DNA of 64,000 nt. Origin: Desulfomonile sp963700305 (GTDB lineage: Bacteria; Desulfobacterota; Desulfomonilia; Desulfomonilales; Desulfomonilaceae). A model generated the notes under the pieces. It saw only the letters and a list, made by a program, of their open reading frames with translations, was not told the DNA's origin and did not search any database. The position numbers and the translations under genes were made by a program. The DNA is taken from positions 62,001 through 126,000 of the forward strand of contig CAVOXB010000026.1 in the NCBI GenBank assembly GCA_963700305.1, read 5' to 3'. Within the stretch, counting starts at the first letter, position 1. Each line of letters begins with the position of its first letter. Shown here piece by piece: positions 47,291 through 57,660 of this stretch.

Positions 47291-49342
47291 CTAGATGCTG
47301 AAGAAAACCTTCTGCAGAACTTTCGGTGTGTAGCCAACCATATCCAGGTAAAGGGTTATGCCGCCGTTGAAGAACGGCCAGCCTGCGCCCATTATCATGG
47401 CGGTGTCCACGTCTTTTGGATCGGAAACGACTTTCTCCTTGAGGACAAGGTCGATCTCGTGGGTCAAGTTTGTCAGGAGTCGGTCAAGAATCTCTTCTTT
47501 AACGAACTCTTTATCGCCCTTGTCCGCCCAGATTTCAGCGACCTTCGGGTCGAGCTGCTTACCGGGCCCCATGCCTCTGAAAATCGCGGGAATTTTCGCT
47601 TCAACCATTTTCTTTAAGCGGTCATTTGTGGGGAATCTGTCCGGCCACGCCCTATGACAGGTCTCGCCCACATGGTAACCCACTGCAGGGCCCACAAGCC
47701 CGAGCAAATCGAAGGGCGCCATGGGCAAGCCAAGCGTCAAGGCAGCTTCGTCCACTTGCACAAAATCGGCTCCCTCATCCACCATCTGGAAGCAATCGCT
47801 CATAAGCTTGGTGAGCAGTCTGTTCACCAGGAACGCCGGTGAGTCCTTCACCAGAATCGCGGTCTTGCCGATTTTCTTTGCGGCCTCAAATGCAGTGGCC
47901 AAAGTCACATCGTCGGTCATGTCGCCCTTGATGATCTCAAGAAGCGGAAGTATCGCGACTGGATTAAAGAAATGGAACCCGACGACTCGCTCGGGATTGT
48001 TCAGCTTGGAAGCCATCTCACTAACGGAAAGACTGGACGTGTTGGTCGCCAGAATGCAAGTCGGCGAAATAACTGCTTCAGCCTGAGCGAACACTTCCTG
48101 CTTGATGTCCATTTCCTCGAAAACCGCTTCGATCACGAAATCGCAGTCCGCGAATTCATTCCAATCCAGAGTCCCGATGACGATATGGAACAGGTGATCC
48201 GCTTTGGCCTGAGTCATCTTGCCTTTGTTAACTATGGCCTGAAGCTCACCCTTGATGTAGCCGAGGCCTTTATCAAGGAACTCCTGCTTTATGTCTTTCA
48301 TTACGACCGGGACACCGTAGCGTCGCAGGAACAACAAAGCAAACTGAGAAGCCATCAAGCCGGCGCCGATTATTCCAATTTTCTTTATTGCACGAGGCTT
48401 CACATCGGCAGGTTTGCCCGCAGGCTTCTTTGCTCGACGCTGAATCAGATCAAAGCTGTACACACCGGCCTTGCACTGGCGAGTCTTGATCAGATCACCC
48501 AGCGCTTTGTCTTCTTCCGCGAAGCATTCGTCGATGCTCTTTGTGAGGTCACAGGCGCCCTTTATAAGCTCTATCGCTCTGTAAGGAGCAGGAGCTGCGC
48601 CGTGAACTCTCATGTCCAGAAAATTCTTGGCTCCGTCAAGGTGCATCTGAAGTTTAGACATGTCCGGCGGGGTTCGGTCAATCTTTTCGGAACCATCGAT
48701 GATCTTCTCCAGTAGTGCCAAGGATTCATCGAAAAATTCCACTGACTCAAAGAGCCTGTCCGCAATACCCATTTGGAACGCCTTGGTTCCATCGAGCATT
48801 CGGTTTTGATTCATAGGATTGTAAACGATAAGCTCAAGGGCCTTTTCCGGCCCTATCAGCCGAGGGATCAGGCTTGAGCCGCCCCAACCCGGGATCAGAC
48901 CGAGAAAACACTCGGGGAATGCTATCGCAGGCACAGCCTTGGAAACGGTCCTGTAATCGCAATACAGTGAAATCTCGAGGCCACCGCCGAGGGCCGCACC
49001 GTTTATGGCAGCCAGAGTCGGTATCTTGAGATCCATGATTCTTTTCATGGCAGCGTGGCCTGCCGCGCCAATCTGGCGGCCTTGCTCGAACGTGTTAATA
49101 AACGGGACTTGCATAAGGTCTGCGCCGGCGGCGAAAATATAATGCTTGCCGCAGAGCATCATGCCTTTGTAGCCCTTTTCGGCCTCGATTTTGCTTATTG
49201 CTTGTTGCAGCGAGGCCAGCGCTTTATCATCAAAAGTATTGGGTTTTTTGTAATCTTCGCCGTTGTCCATCGTGACAATGGCGATCTTCCCGACGCGGGA
49301 ATTATATGTAGTCACATGAAATAAAGTAGGTGCTTCAGCCAT
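47291..49342 (-). CDS. Bifunctional enoyl-CoA hydratase/3-hydroxyacyl-CoA dehydrogenase
   Basis: 683 aa, FadJ/FadB-like. The hydratase part (1-270) has FAAGADLMQVP, NGAALGGGLEISLYCDYR with Glu, and FPECFLGLIPGWGG with the second Glu. The dehydrogenase part (320 on) has Rossmann motif IGIIGAGLMASQFA, catalytic-His motif VVGFHFFNPV, and KDSPAFLVNRLL. It performs two successive beta-oxidation steps. A ribosome site (AAAGGAA) precedes the ATG. Third gene of the operon, downstream of thiolase. Confidence 0.92.
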   Translation of the reverse strand: MAEAPTLFHVTTYNSRVGKIAIVTMDNGEDYKKPNTFDDKALASLQQAISKIEAEKGYKGMMLCGKHYIFAAGADLMQVPFINTFEQGRQIGAAGHAAMKRIMDLKIPTLAAINGAALGGGLEISLYCDYRTVSKAVPAIAFPECFLGLIPGWGGSSLIPRLIGPEKALELIVYNPMNQNRMLDGTKAFQMGIADRLFESVEFFDESLALLEKIIDGSEKIDRTPPDMSKLQMHLDGAKNFLDMRVHGAAPAPYRAIELIKGACDLTKSIDECFAEEDKALGDLIKTRQCKAGVYSFDLIQRRAKKPAGKPADVKPRAIKKIGIIGAGLMASQFALLFLRRYGVPVVMKDIKQEFLDKGLGYIKGELQAIVNKGKMTQAKADHLFHIVIGTLDWNEFADCDFVIEAVFEEMDIKQEVFAQAEAVISPTCILATNTSSLSVSEMASKLNNPERVVGFHFFNPVAILPLLEIIKGDMTDDVTLATAFEAAKKIGKTAILVKDSPAFLVNRLLTKLMSDCFQMVDEGADFVQVDEAALTLGLPMAPFDLLGLVGPAVGYHVGETCHRAWPDRFPTNDRLKKMVEAKIPAIFRGMGPGKQLDPKVAEIWADKGDKEFVKEEILDRLLTNLTHEIDLVLKEKVVSDPKDVDTAMIMGAGWPFFNGGITLYLDMVGYTPKVLQKVFFSI

Positions 49343-49434
49343 GACGATTCCTTTCGTTGCACTGGGCGTCGTATAAGTGTATTCGCAATAAACCGTTCCG
49401 GCAGATGGTCGGCTCGGTCACGACACCGCGGAGG

Positions 49435-50679
49435 CTACTCTTTCTTTTTCTTTTTTTCCTTGTCCCTGGGTTCCTCTTTTTCCTCGGTCTTGCCGTCTTT
49501 CTGGAGGTTCTTCCAGATTACGGTTCCTCCCTGGCCCAGCCCCACGCACATCGTGGTCAGTCCGTATTTGACCTCAGGATGCTCTGCAAATGCGTGCATC
49601 AAATGGCAGGAGAGCCTTATGCCCGAGGAAGCCAGAGGATGTCCGAAAGCTATGGCTCCACCGTAAATGTTGAGTCTTGGATCGTCGGGGAACTCCAGAC
49701 CAAATTCTTTCATGAATGCAACGGCCTGAACCGCAAAGGCCTCGTTGAGCTCTACCAGCCCGATATCATCGATAGTGAGTCCGGCGACTTGCAGAGCCTT
49801 GTGAGTGGCCGGGATCGGACCGATGCCCATGATTTCAGGCTTGACACCTGCATATGCGAAGGATTTGAGCTCCATTTTAGGCTGAATGCCCAATTCCTCG
49901 GCCTTTTCTTTGGTCATAAGGATGCAGCCCGCCGCGCCGTCGTTCAATCCGGAGGAATTCCCTGCCGTGACTCTTCCCATTACCCTGAAAGGAGTCTTCA
50001 GCTTCGCCAGGCCTTCCATCGTAGTCTCTGGGCGGGGCTGCTCGTCTTTATCTGCAACCGCCCAGCCGCTCTTCGTATACACCGTCATGGGAACTATCAT
50101 TTCGCCGATTTTCCCGGATGCGATCGCACGAGCGGCCTTTGCCTGGCAGAGGATTGAGTACTCGTCAGCCATTTCCTTGGTTATGTCCGGAAACATGTCA
50201 TGGAGATTTTCGGCTGTCTCTCCCATGCTCATGGCGCTGGAGTCAACCAGTTTGTCAGTGAGGAAACGGGGATTCGGATCTGCTGTAGCCCCCATGGGAT
50301 GATGGCCCATGTGCTCGACGCCGCCGGCTATCGCAACATCGCAGCTTCCTAGAGCCACTGCTGAAGCAGCTGTGGTTATTGCGCTCATGCCGCCTGCGCA
50401 CATACGGTCGATGGAATAGCCCGCACAAGTGTCCGGTAAGCCTGCCAATATTACGGATGTTCTGCCTAGAGTGAGCCCTTGATCCTTTTCCTGGCAGAAT
50501 ACGCCCCACGCGTTTTCTTCTATCATTTCAGGCTTGATCTTCGGATTTCGCCGGAGAAGCTCCCGGATTACCTTGACCACCATGTCGTCGGCTCGGGTAT
50601 TCCAGAATATTCCTTTTTCCCCGGCACGACCGAAGGGGGTCCTTATTGCATCCACCAAAACTACTTTTCTTGCTTTCAT
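49435..50679 (-). CDS. Acetyl-CoA acyltransferase (thiolase)
   Basis: 414 aa. Active-site Cys94 in DRMCAGGMSAI, the GHEM-like VEHMGHHPMG region, catalytic His in NIYGGAIAFGHPLASSG (about 342) and second Cys in TTMCVGLGQGG (about 376). It has an unusual charged C-terminal tail (KTEEKEEPRDKEKKKKKE) of about 20 residues. It cleaves 3-ketoacyl-CoA in the last beta-oxidation step. It starts 23 bases after the acyl-CoA dehydrogenase gene. Confidence 0.93.
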   Translation of the reverse strand: MKARKVVLVDAIRTPFGRAGEKGIFWNTRADDMVVKVIRELLRRNPKIKPEMIEENAWGVFCQEKDQGLTLGRTSVILAGLPDTCAGYSIDRMCAGGMSAITTAASAVALGSCDVAIAGGVEHMGHHPMGATADPNPRFLTDKLVDSSAMSMGETAENLHDMFPDITKEMADEYSILCQAKAARAIASGKIGEMIVPMTVYTKSGWAVADKDEQPRPETTMEGLAKLKTPFRVMGRVTAGNSSGLNDGAAGCILMTKEKAEELGIQPKMELKSFAYAGVKPEIMGIGPIPATHKALQVAGLTIDDIGLVELNEAFAVQAVAFMKEFGLEFPDDPRLNIYGGAIAFGHPLASSGIRLSCHLMHAFAEHPEVKYGLTTMCVGLGQGGTVIWKNLQKDGKTEEKEEPRDKEKKKKKE

Positions 50680-50702
50680 ATTTTTCTAACTCCAATCAAG
50701 GC

Positions 50703-52562
50703 CTAGAATAGAGCAAAAGATTCTTCCGGAAGATCAATGGCCGACCGTTCGCCGCTCATTATCGCCCGAGCTTTGCCAGGCGCGAGCGAAAGGATTGAAT
50801 TCGCGAAAAACTGTGCGGACGCGACCTTGCCTCTGTAGAAAGCAGCGCTCCTGTTGGTTTTGACCAACTCGGCTTTTTTCTCGGGAGTATCAGCCTTCGC
50901 ATCGTCGTAAAGCTCCTGGAGCCTACGGTCCGCAATCACTGCCTGCCAAAGCAGCATGAAGCCAACTGCCACATCGCCGAAAAGCTCAAGGTAAGGAGTT
51001 GCATACAGAATGGGGGTCATAAAGTCTTCGGTGATGCTCTTCAATCCGAAGTAACGAGTTACCTCGATGAGCTGCTTACGAGCGACATCAAAAGGCTCCA
51101 CTATGTCCTTGAGGCGATAATTCTTCTTCGCACTTTTCAACAGAAGGCCGGTTTCAGCTGTAATGCTTTTGAATAGCGCTCCCTGATGGTAGCTTAATTT
51201 ACGGCCTACCAAATCGAGGGCCTGTATTCCGTTGGTCCCTTCATAGATTGATGTGATCTTGGCGTCCCGCATGTACTGTTCAACAGGATACTCTCTGCAG
51301 TAGCCGTATCCTCCGTGGATCTGGATCGCCATTTCGGTGACCCTGAAAGCCATGTCCGAGCTCCATGCCTTGCAGATGGGAATCAGGATATCGAGGAACC
51401 CCTGATATTTGGCTGCTTCTTCATCGTTTTTTGCTACTCTTACTCTGTCTTCGCAGTATCCTGCGTAATACAGTAGAGAACGAATGCCTTCAGTGACGCT
51501 CTTCATCCACATGAGCATTCTTCGGACGTCAGGATGATCAATAATCGGCACCTTGGGAGCATTAGGATCCTTCATGGTGCTAATTTCCGGCCCCTGCTGG
51601 CGCTCTTTTGCGTATCTTAGCGCCTGCATGTAAGCCGCACTGGCCTGCGACAGGCCCTGCATTCCCACCGAAAGACGGGCTTCATTCATCATGTTGAACA
51701 TGATCTTCATGCCCTGATTCTCTCCGCCCAGCAAATAGCCAATACAATTGTCTTTCTCTCCGAAATTCAGAGCGGAAGTAGCTGAAGCGTGAATTCCCAT
51801 TTTATGTTCGATTGACACACAATTCACGTCATTGGGCACGAACCCGTCGTTTTCTATCCTGTGCTTGGGGACTACAAATATACTTATGCCTTTAGTCCCA
51901 GCTGGAGCGCCTTCAATTCGAGCGAGCACCATATGTATTATGTTCTCGGAGAGGTCATGATCTCCGGCAGATATGAAAATCTTGCTGCCGCTGATTGAGT
52001 AGGTGCCGTCGGGTCTTTTTACGGCCTTGGTCCTTAGTGCGCCCACGTCGCTACCGGCCTGAGGCTCGGTAAGGCACATGGTTCCGCACCATTCCATTGA
52101 GTACATCTTGTCCATGTACGTGCGCTGCTGCTCTTCGGTCCCGTATATTTCGAGGAGCCGAGCCGCTCCGATGGTAAGGCCCGGGTACATCATCAAGGCC
52201 ATGTTTGCCGAGCAAAACAGTTCCATTGTGGCGCAATACAGAGCAGTCGGGAATCCTTGGCCACCCATGTCCTGGTCGATGGGGAGAGCAGCCCATCCGC
52301 CTTCGCAATAGCGTGCGTACGCTGCATGGAAGGACTCTGGAACTCTCACCTGCCCGTTTTCCAGAATAAGCCCCTTCACGTCGCCATCGCTGTTTGTGGG
52401 CGCAAGTTCTTTCTCGGCGAGCTTTTGGGCTGCGTCGAGAACCATGTCGAACATTTCCTTCGAGAACTCGGAGAATTTTTCCGCCTCACAGAGTTCATCG
52501 ACCTTGAGCTGCTCATAGAGCACGAATTTCTGATCGCGCTCATCTACGAGAAGATTTGGCAT
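50703..52562 (-). CDS. Acyl-CoA dehydrogenase, 600-aa (DmdC/FadE-like) type
   Basis: 619 aa. FAD-contact motif MCLTEPQAGSDVGAL (about 160) and the late substrate/FAD segment QIHGGYGYCREYPVEQYMRD followed by ITSIYEGTNGIQALDL, where the Glu of YEGTN is the predicted catalytic base. The extra C-terminal four-helix extension is typical of this larger subfamily. AAGGAGG precedes the ATG. First gene of a three-gene beta-oxidation operon, with a palindromic operator candidate 65 bases upstream. Confidence 0.92.
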   Translation of the reverse strand: MPNLLVDERDQKFVLYEQLKVDELCEAEKFSEFSKEMFDMVLDAAQKLAEKELAPTNSDGDVKGLILENGQVRVPESFHAAYARYCEGGWAALPIDQDMGGQGFPTALYCATMELFCSANMALMMYPGLTIGAARLLEIYGTEEQQRTYMDKMYSMEWCGTMCLTEPQAGSDVGALRTKAVKRPDGTYSISGSKIFISAGDHDLSENIIHMVLARIEGAPAGTKGISIFVVPKHRIENDGFVPNDVNCVSIEHKMGIHASATSALNFGEKDNCIGYLLGGENQGMKIMFNMMNEARLSVGMQGLSQASAAYMQALRYAKERQQGPEISTMKDPNAPKVPIIDHPDVRRMLMWMKSVTEGIRSLLYYAGYCEDRVRVAKNDEEAAKYQGFLDILIPICKAWSSDMAFRVTEMAIQIHGGYGYCREYPVEQYMRDAKITSIYEGTNGIQALDLVGRKLSYHQGALFKSITAETGLLLKSAKKNYRLKDIVEPFDVARKQLIEVTRYFGLKSITEDFMTPILYATPYLELFGDVAVGFMLLWQAVIADRRLQELYDDAKADTPEKKAELVKTNRSAAFYRGKVASAQFFANSILSLAPGKARAIMSGERSAIDLPEESFALF

Positions 52563-52975
52563 GAGAATGATTCCTCCTTGACTTTAGAGCGTCGTTATAT
52601 TTCCTTATTCGGCTTTGAGTTAATGTTTCCAACGATCGTTGGAGAAAAGTATGTATAAACATATCCATTCCCACAAGAGGCTAATTCTTTTATAACCGAT
52701 CCCCCCGGCTGAGTCCACCATTTTCTTAGATAGAACAACGAATTTCATCCAAATTGATTGAATTTCCATGTTGACTGGGACCCACAAAACTTTTTTATGC
52801 AATGCTTACAGCTCATTAAGGGAATAGAAGACACCGTGCATGAGAAGCGCGCTTGAGGAAAAAACAACGCCATGATCAAAATGAACGTGCGCAACCATCC
52901 TGCTGCGCGTTTGACAGACAATGCTCAAATGCGTACGTAACTCTTAGCTGTTGAATGGTTCAAGGAGTTTGCATC
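52563..52975. other. Divergent intergenic region with operator
   Basis: About 410 bases between the beta-oxidation operon and the TPR gene. It contains the palindrome at 52628-52643. No other gene or clear promoter was identified. Confidence 0.45.
52628..52643. promoter_or_regulatory. Palindromic operator candidate of the beta-oxidation operon
   Basis: Perfect 16-bp palindrome TCCAACGATCGTTGGA in an AT-rich promoter region, about 65 bases before the acyl-CoA dehydrogenase start. The length and position suit a TetR-family regulator; members of that family commonly control fatty-acid oxidation genes. No regulator gene is in the window. Confidence 0.5.
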
Positions 52976-53845
52976 ATGTGGGAAAAACTCAATAAGCAGG
53001 CTGTAGAGCAGTTCCAGAGCGGAAAATATCCGGAGGCCATGGAAACCGCGAAGAAGGCCTTGGAAGAAGCAGAAAAAGCCTTCGGCCCCGATGATCCGCG
53101 AGTGGCGAGATGCCTCAACAATCTTGCGGAGATGTACAGGGCAAAGGGAGGATACACAGACGCTGAACCTCTCTGGAAACGGGCCCTCGAAATAAGAATA
53201 AAGGCGCTCGGACAGAATCATCCTGATGTGGCCATGTCACTAAATAACATTGCTGGGGCATTCTTTGAGCAAGGGAAATATTCTGACGCTGACGATCTCT
53301 TCAAAAAGGCGACTGCAATATTGGAAAAGGCCCTTGGCCCAAATCATCCTGATGTGGCGACATCATTGCTGAATTTGGCTGCCGTAAATAGAGCATGGGG
53401 AAGACTCCCTGCCGCCAAACCTTTCTACGAAAGAGCCATAGCTATTCAAGCAGCGGCGCTCGGACCAGACAGCCCCGAGTTGGGAGAATCGCTTAACAAT
53501 CTCGCAGGCATGTTTGAGTCCCAGAACCGGTTCCGAGACGCAGAGCCGCTTTACCGTCGGTCCCTGGCCATCGCGGAAAAGGCTTTCGGTCCTTTTCATC
53601 CGCATGTGGCTTCTTCTCTGAACAGTCTGGCGTCGTCCCTGATCGGCATGGGAAATTATGAAGAGGCCGAGACATTGATGAAAAGGGCGCAGGAAATAGT
53701 GGAAAAGAATTTCGGTGCTGATCATCCTATGACTGCAATGGCCCTCGAGAATCTAGTGGAGTTTTATGAGGGCGTAGGGAAGACTGAGGAAGCGAAGGCG
53801 GTCAGGGAACGTGCAGAACGGATCCGTTCCGGCGTGGGGTCTTGA
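52976..53845 (+). CDS. Tetratricopeptide (kinesin-light-chain-like) repeat protein
   Basis: About 289 aa from an ATG with AAGGAG upstream. Six 42-residue TPR units share the pattern A..LY.RAL.I.EK.LG..HP.VA.SLNNLA (for example AFGPDDPRVARCLNNLAEMY, ALGPNHPDVATSLLNLA, AFGPFHPHVASSLNSLAS). No signal peptide or partner domain, so probably a cytosolic scaffold. Monocistronic. Confidence 0.88.
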   Translation: MWEKLNKQAVEQFQSGKYPEAMETAKKALEEAEKAFGPDDPRVARCLNNLAEMYRAKGGYTDAEPLWKRALEIRIKALGQNHPDVAMSLNNIAGAFFEQGKYSDADDLFKKATAILEKALGPNHPDVATSLLNLAAVNRAWGRLPAAKPFYERAIAIQAAALGPDSPELGESLNNLAGMFESQNRFRDAEPLYRRSLAIAEKAFGPFHPHVASSLNSLASSLIGMGNYEEAETLMKRAQEIVEKNFGADHPMTAMALENLVEFYEGVGKTEEAKAVRERAERIRSGVGS

Positions 53846-53880
53846 TATTCGAATGTGATGGCGGAAGATGGTGTTAGTAG

Positions 53881-54055
<175 letters not shown>

Positions 54056-54224
54056 TCCTTCCTGGCAACACTGGTCGTCTATCCAGTAGTGCCGCATATG
54101 GGGCTGCCATGTTAAGGTCGCTCTAGAAATCTGCGTGCTTGCACGTGAAATTTTAGTCCGATCAATTCCAAACACATCCTCGAGCGCGAAGTGTTTATAA
54201 CAGACTGGGTTTGTTGCCATTTTG

Positions 54225-54449
54225 CTACTTCTTAAGATAGTGCCACCAAAGCGCAGCGGCTCTCGCTCCCAATGTTGAAATAGAAAAAATCCCGAGCATG
54301 CCGACAGCGCCTGCGAAGGCCATCTCATCTTGAGTCATTTGTGGGGCAATTCTTTTCATGAAAGAAACCCATGATATTCCGCCAAGTGATCCTACAATCG
54401 CTGGCCCAGCCAATAGAATGAACAGTTTCTTCGTCCCATGAACCTCCAA
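54225..54449 (-). CDS. Small two-helix membrane protein
   Basis: About 74 aa in the open frame (TTG start). Two hydrophobic helices (LFILLAGPAIVGSLGGISWV and MAFAGAVGMLGIFSISTLGA) and an end WWHYLKK. An ATG at 54439, with GGAGG close before it, is one frame off; one added A in the AAA near the start would join it (MGRRKLFILL). No family recognised. Confidence 0.45.
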   Translation of the reverse strand: MEVHGTKKLFILLAGPAIVGSLGGISWVSFMKRIAPQMTQDEMAFAGAVGMLGIFSISTLGARAAALWWHYLKK

Positions 54450-54549
54450 ATATCACTACGACCCGATTTGCCCGCTCCACTAACCAATCCCCTTTAGGCA
54501 CTGCCGTCTTCTTGAGTGATGACCCCAGACAAAATATTTTCAGGCTAGT

Positions 54550-55026
54550 TTAGGTTCGCTTGAAATGGCCGGATCGCCCGCCGCTTTTTTCCATGAGCCG
54601 CACTCCGGAAATCACCATGGCTCTATCAACGGCCTTGCACATATCGTAAATCGTGAGAGCTGCAACGGAAACCGCTGTGAGCGCTTCCATTTCCACTCCT
54701 GTTCTCGCGGTTACTTTCACCGTCGCCTCTATTTCGATAAGTGATCGTTTCTTATCAGGAAATAACTCGAGCTTGACCGAGGAAATCGGAAGAGGGTGGG
54801 CCAGAGGAATCAGATCCGGGGTCTTTTTTGCTGCCATAATACCGGCAAGCCTTGCCACGCCAAGCACGTCGCCCTTTTTTGCGCGGCCTTCCAGAATCAA
54901 ATCCAATGTTTCCGGATTCATACTGATTTCGCCGCGGGCAACAGCCGTCCTAACCGTGACGTCCTTCTCGCCCACATCCACCATTAATGCTTGTCCTTTT
55001 GCGTCAAAATGCGTGAAATCCGCCAT
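54550..55026 (-). CDS. moaC: Cyclic pyranopterin monophosphate synthase MoaC
   Basis: 158 aa, usual length. Second step of molybdenum/tungsten cofactor synthesis. Motifs: MVDVGEKDVTVRTAVARGEI, KKGDVLGVARLAGIMAAKKT, LIPLAHPLPISSVKL, and VEMEALTAVSVAALTIYDMCKAVDRAM with the catalytic Lys. AAAGGAAA precedes the ATG. No other cofactor gene is adjacent. Confidence 0.96.
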   Translation of the reverse strand: MADFTHFDAKGQALMVDVGEKDVTVRTAVARGEISMNPETLDLILEGRAKKGDVLGVARLAGIMAAKKTPDLIPLAHPLPISSVKLELFPDKKRSLIEIEATVKVTARTGVEMEALTAVSVAALTIYDMCKAVDRAMVISGVRLMEKSGGRSGHFKRT

Positions 55027-55074
55027 TTGTATTTCCTTTAAAGCGAGCTGCCGGGTTCAACGAGAAGCAAATAA

Positions 55075-55096
55075 CCGGCAAGATGCCGGTCCTACT
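55075..55096. repeat. REP-like palindrome copy
   Basis: CCGGCAAGATGCCGGTCCTA followed by CT, the same family as the RAYT-flanking copies. Located between moaC and hisD. Confidence 0.75.
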
Positions 55097-55186
55097 CCCG
55101 CGCCCAGGATAGCTGGTGCAAAATTAAGAGTTCTTGAAGAAGGCGCAGGGGGAAACCTCTTTCCTGAAGTTTCTCCCTGCTATTCT

Positions 55187-56514
55187 TCAGGATTTCTTCG
55201 CTTTTGCATCCTCTGCCAACCTGAAGCTCAGGGCTCCTGCGTGTGCAGCGAATCCCTCATATCGAGCCAAAGTCAGAGTCTTGGGAGCCAAATCTGCAAA
55301 GCCTTCCTCCGTTACAATCGAGTACAACATGCGGCGAGTGAAGTCCCTCACGGACAATGCCGATGCTGTTCTCGCAAAGCCGGATGTCGGTAAAATTGCA
55401 TTCGGACCGATGGAGTAATTGGCCAGCGTCCCGGGCGTAAACGGCCCGAGAAGTGCTTCGCCCGCGTATTTTACATTTTCCAGAAACGGCTGACGGCTCA
55501 CGAGTGAGTATCTGTAAGTGCTCTGGTGCGAACTGATTGATGAAATCCACTGCATCATCCATCTCTGAGGCAAGAATCACGCCGCCATTTGTCCTGAATA
55601 CTTCCGAGCAGAAAGAGGCCCGTTCTTCGGGCAGAGCCGCCACCATTCGAGGAATCAGGTCCAGAGCCTTTGACGCCAGCTTCGCATCCGTGGTCACAAG
55701 ATACGCGGATGAGTCGGGGCCATGCTCAGCCTCTATTAGAAGATCCGTTACAGCCATAATTGCATCCGCTGAATCGTCCGCCAGAATGATCGCCTCGCTT
55801 GGTCCTGCAGGGAGACCTGTATCGATTTCAGTGGAAAGGATCTGCTTTGCGGCCAGAACGTAACCAGAAACCCGGACCGACAATTTTGTCGACTTTAGGA
55901 ATAGTCTGCGTCCCGAACGCAAGGGCGGCCACTGCCTGGACTCCGCCAAGAGCATATACCTCATTGATCCCGATCATTCGGGCTGCTGCCATTGTGGCGG
56001 GGTCGGCTTTTCCGTTACGATCCGGTGGCGTTATCACAGCGATGCGTTCGACCCCTGCAACTTTGGCCGGGACTCCGGACATCATCATCATGGAAGGAAA
56101 CGATCCTTTGCCTCGCGGGACGTACAATCCCACCGATGGTATCGGCACAATGCGTTCGCCTGCGATTATTCCGGGACTGATGTCCATTTCCCAGGAGGGC
56201 TGCTCAACTTGGCGTTTGTGGAATTTGCGTATATTGGCTATGGAGATTTCCATAGCTTCCTTAAGATCGAGCGGCAGAGATTCGACCACGCGATCCATTT
56301 CGTCTTCAGACATCTTGAAGTCTTCGGGCCGCATTTCGGCTCCGTCGAATTGGCGAGTATATTCAATGACAGCATCATCCCCGCGCTTGCGGACATCCTC
56401 CAGAATCGGAGCAACCCTGACCATAAGCTCCTTGATATCCACTCCTGTGCGGCGGCAGAGTCTCTCGCGGTCTCTGGGGCTCATGCTGGCCAGTTCATAA
56501 TAGTTTACTTTCAT
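55187..56514 (-). CDS. hisD: Histidinol dehydrogenase HisD, two frameshifts
   Basis: Last two steps of histidine biosynthesis. From ATG 56514 (AAGAGG upstream) the frame reads SVGLYVPRGKGSFPSMMMM, ALGGVQAVAALAFGTQTI and KVDKIVGPG. Dropping one A of 55868-55870 leads to AAKQILSTEID and GPSEAIILAD. Dropping one A of 55484-55486 leads to ENVKYAGEALLGPFTPGTLANYSIGPNAILPT and the end AKAKKS. The repaired protein is 441 aa, normal for the family, with the zinc and catalytic regions present. Confidence 0.92.
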
Positions 56515-56628
56515 TGTTGACCTCTTCCGCTGCTGCGAGCGTAGACACGGAATGTATAGCGGGCTATTATACACATTGCTATTGATGATCACACCATTTG
56601 AATCGGGAAAACCAGGGAAGGATATGTT

Positions 56629-56826
56629 ATGGCGGATTACAACAAGGCGGAAGCCGATTTTTTTATAGTGGCGCTCAAAGAGGAAGCACGTACGGTTTTG
56701 TGGAAGGTCGGCTCTAGCACCGACCCTGAGACGCTTTTGAAAGGCGTTATGGAGGAATTGCAGGCATTGGCTCGTCGTGATGACGGAACAGACGCGGAAG
56801 CCAAGAAGAAGTCTGGACGCAGGTGA
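56629..56826 (+). CDS. Small hypothetical protein coupled to the Cys-cluster gene
   Basis: 65 aa with AAGGA before the ATG. Helical and charged (LLKGVMEELQALARRDD), with a basic tail. Its TGA overlaps the GTG of the next gene (GTGA), indicating translational coupling. No family recognised. Confidence 0.6.
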   Translation: MADYNKAEADFFIVALKEEARTVLWKVGSSTDPETLLKGVMEELQALARRDDGTDAEAKKKSGRR

Positions 56827-57510
56827 AAGAACGCTTACTCCGGGCCGCATATGAAACCCGGCCTCATTGCATTCGCTGCGGAGAATGCTGCAACAACGGC
56901 AGCCCGACATTGCTAGCGGAAGACATGACACTGTTTCGGAACGACATTCTAAAACCTTCGGTACATAGTCACGATCAGATTCGGGGAGCCTGTCTACGTG
57001 AATCGGGACGAGAAGGCCGACGCCGCTCAAAGCGAAATGCTGAAGATCAGAGAAAAAGCCGGGGAAAAGACCTGCGTTTTTTATGAAACATGGGATAAGA
57101 GCTGCGGGATATATGAATCGCGTCCCCAGCAATGTCGAAAACAGGAGTGCTGGAATCCCAACGCATTTAACGAAATTGCAGACCGCTCCAAGCTTGATCG
57201 GAAAGTTTTGCTGGAAGCTGTGGAACCGCTCTGGGAGCTGATCAAACGCCACGAAGAACGCTGCTCGCATGACGAATTCGCCAGGATAATGGCTCGTCTT
57301 GGCGCAACCAAGGGCCAGACCGTGGAAGAAGTCCTGGAAATGCTCAGTTTCGACCGCCACGTGCGAGAATTCATAACCGAAAAATTCGGGCTCGAGCCTG
57401 AAACAATGGATTTCTTTCTCGGGAGGCCACTCAGTTCTTTCCTGGGATTTTATGGCCTGAAGCTGGAAGAAAAGGATGGAAGCTTTTTTCTGAGTCCAGT
57501 TGAGGGATAA
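56823..57510 (+). CDS. YkgJ/UPF0153-type cysteine-cluster protein, frameshifted
   Basis: About 228 aa when repaired. The N-terminal frame has HCIRCGECCNNGSPTL, the hallmark CxxCxxCC of the Fe-S/zinc-cluster YkgJ family. One G of 56960-56961 must be dropped to join FRNDILKPS to YIVTIRFGEPVYVNRDEK; the rest (CVFYETWDKSCGIYESRPQQCRKQECW) supplies the remaining conserved cysteines. Family function is unknown. Confidence 0.78.
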
Positions 57511-57562
57511 CCAAAATATGGCTCGGCTTGATACAAGTAAGGATGGCGGGGAAAATGCAAAG

Positions 57563-57588
57563 AGTAGGACCGGCATCTTGCCGGTCAT
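57563..57588. repeat. REP-like palindrome copy, inverse orientation
   Basis: AGTAGGACCGGCATCTTGCC followed by GGTCAT, the reverse complement of the 59411-59436 copy. Confidence 0.8.
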
Positions 57589-57660
57589 TTTTCTTCTTTC
57601 ATGCGCACGAGCGAGCCTGAGTCATCGTTGCCGGCGCAGCCCGTTGGTACTAAGCTATTT

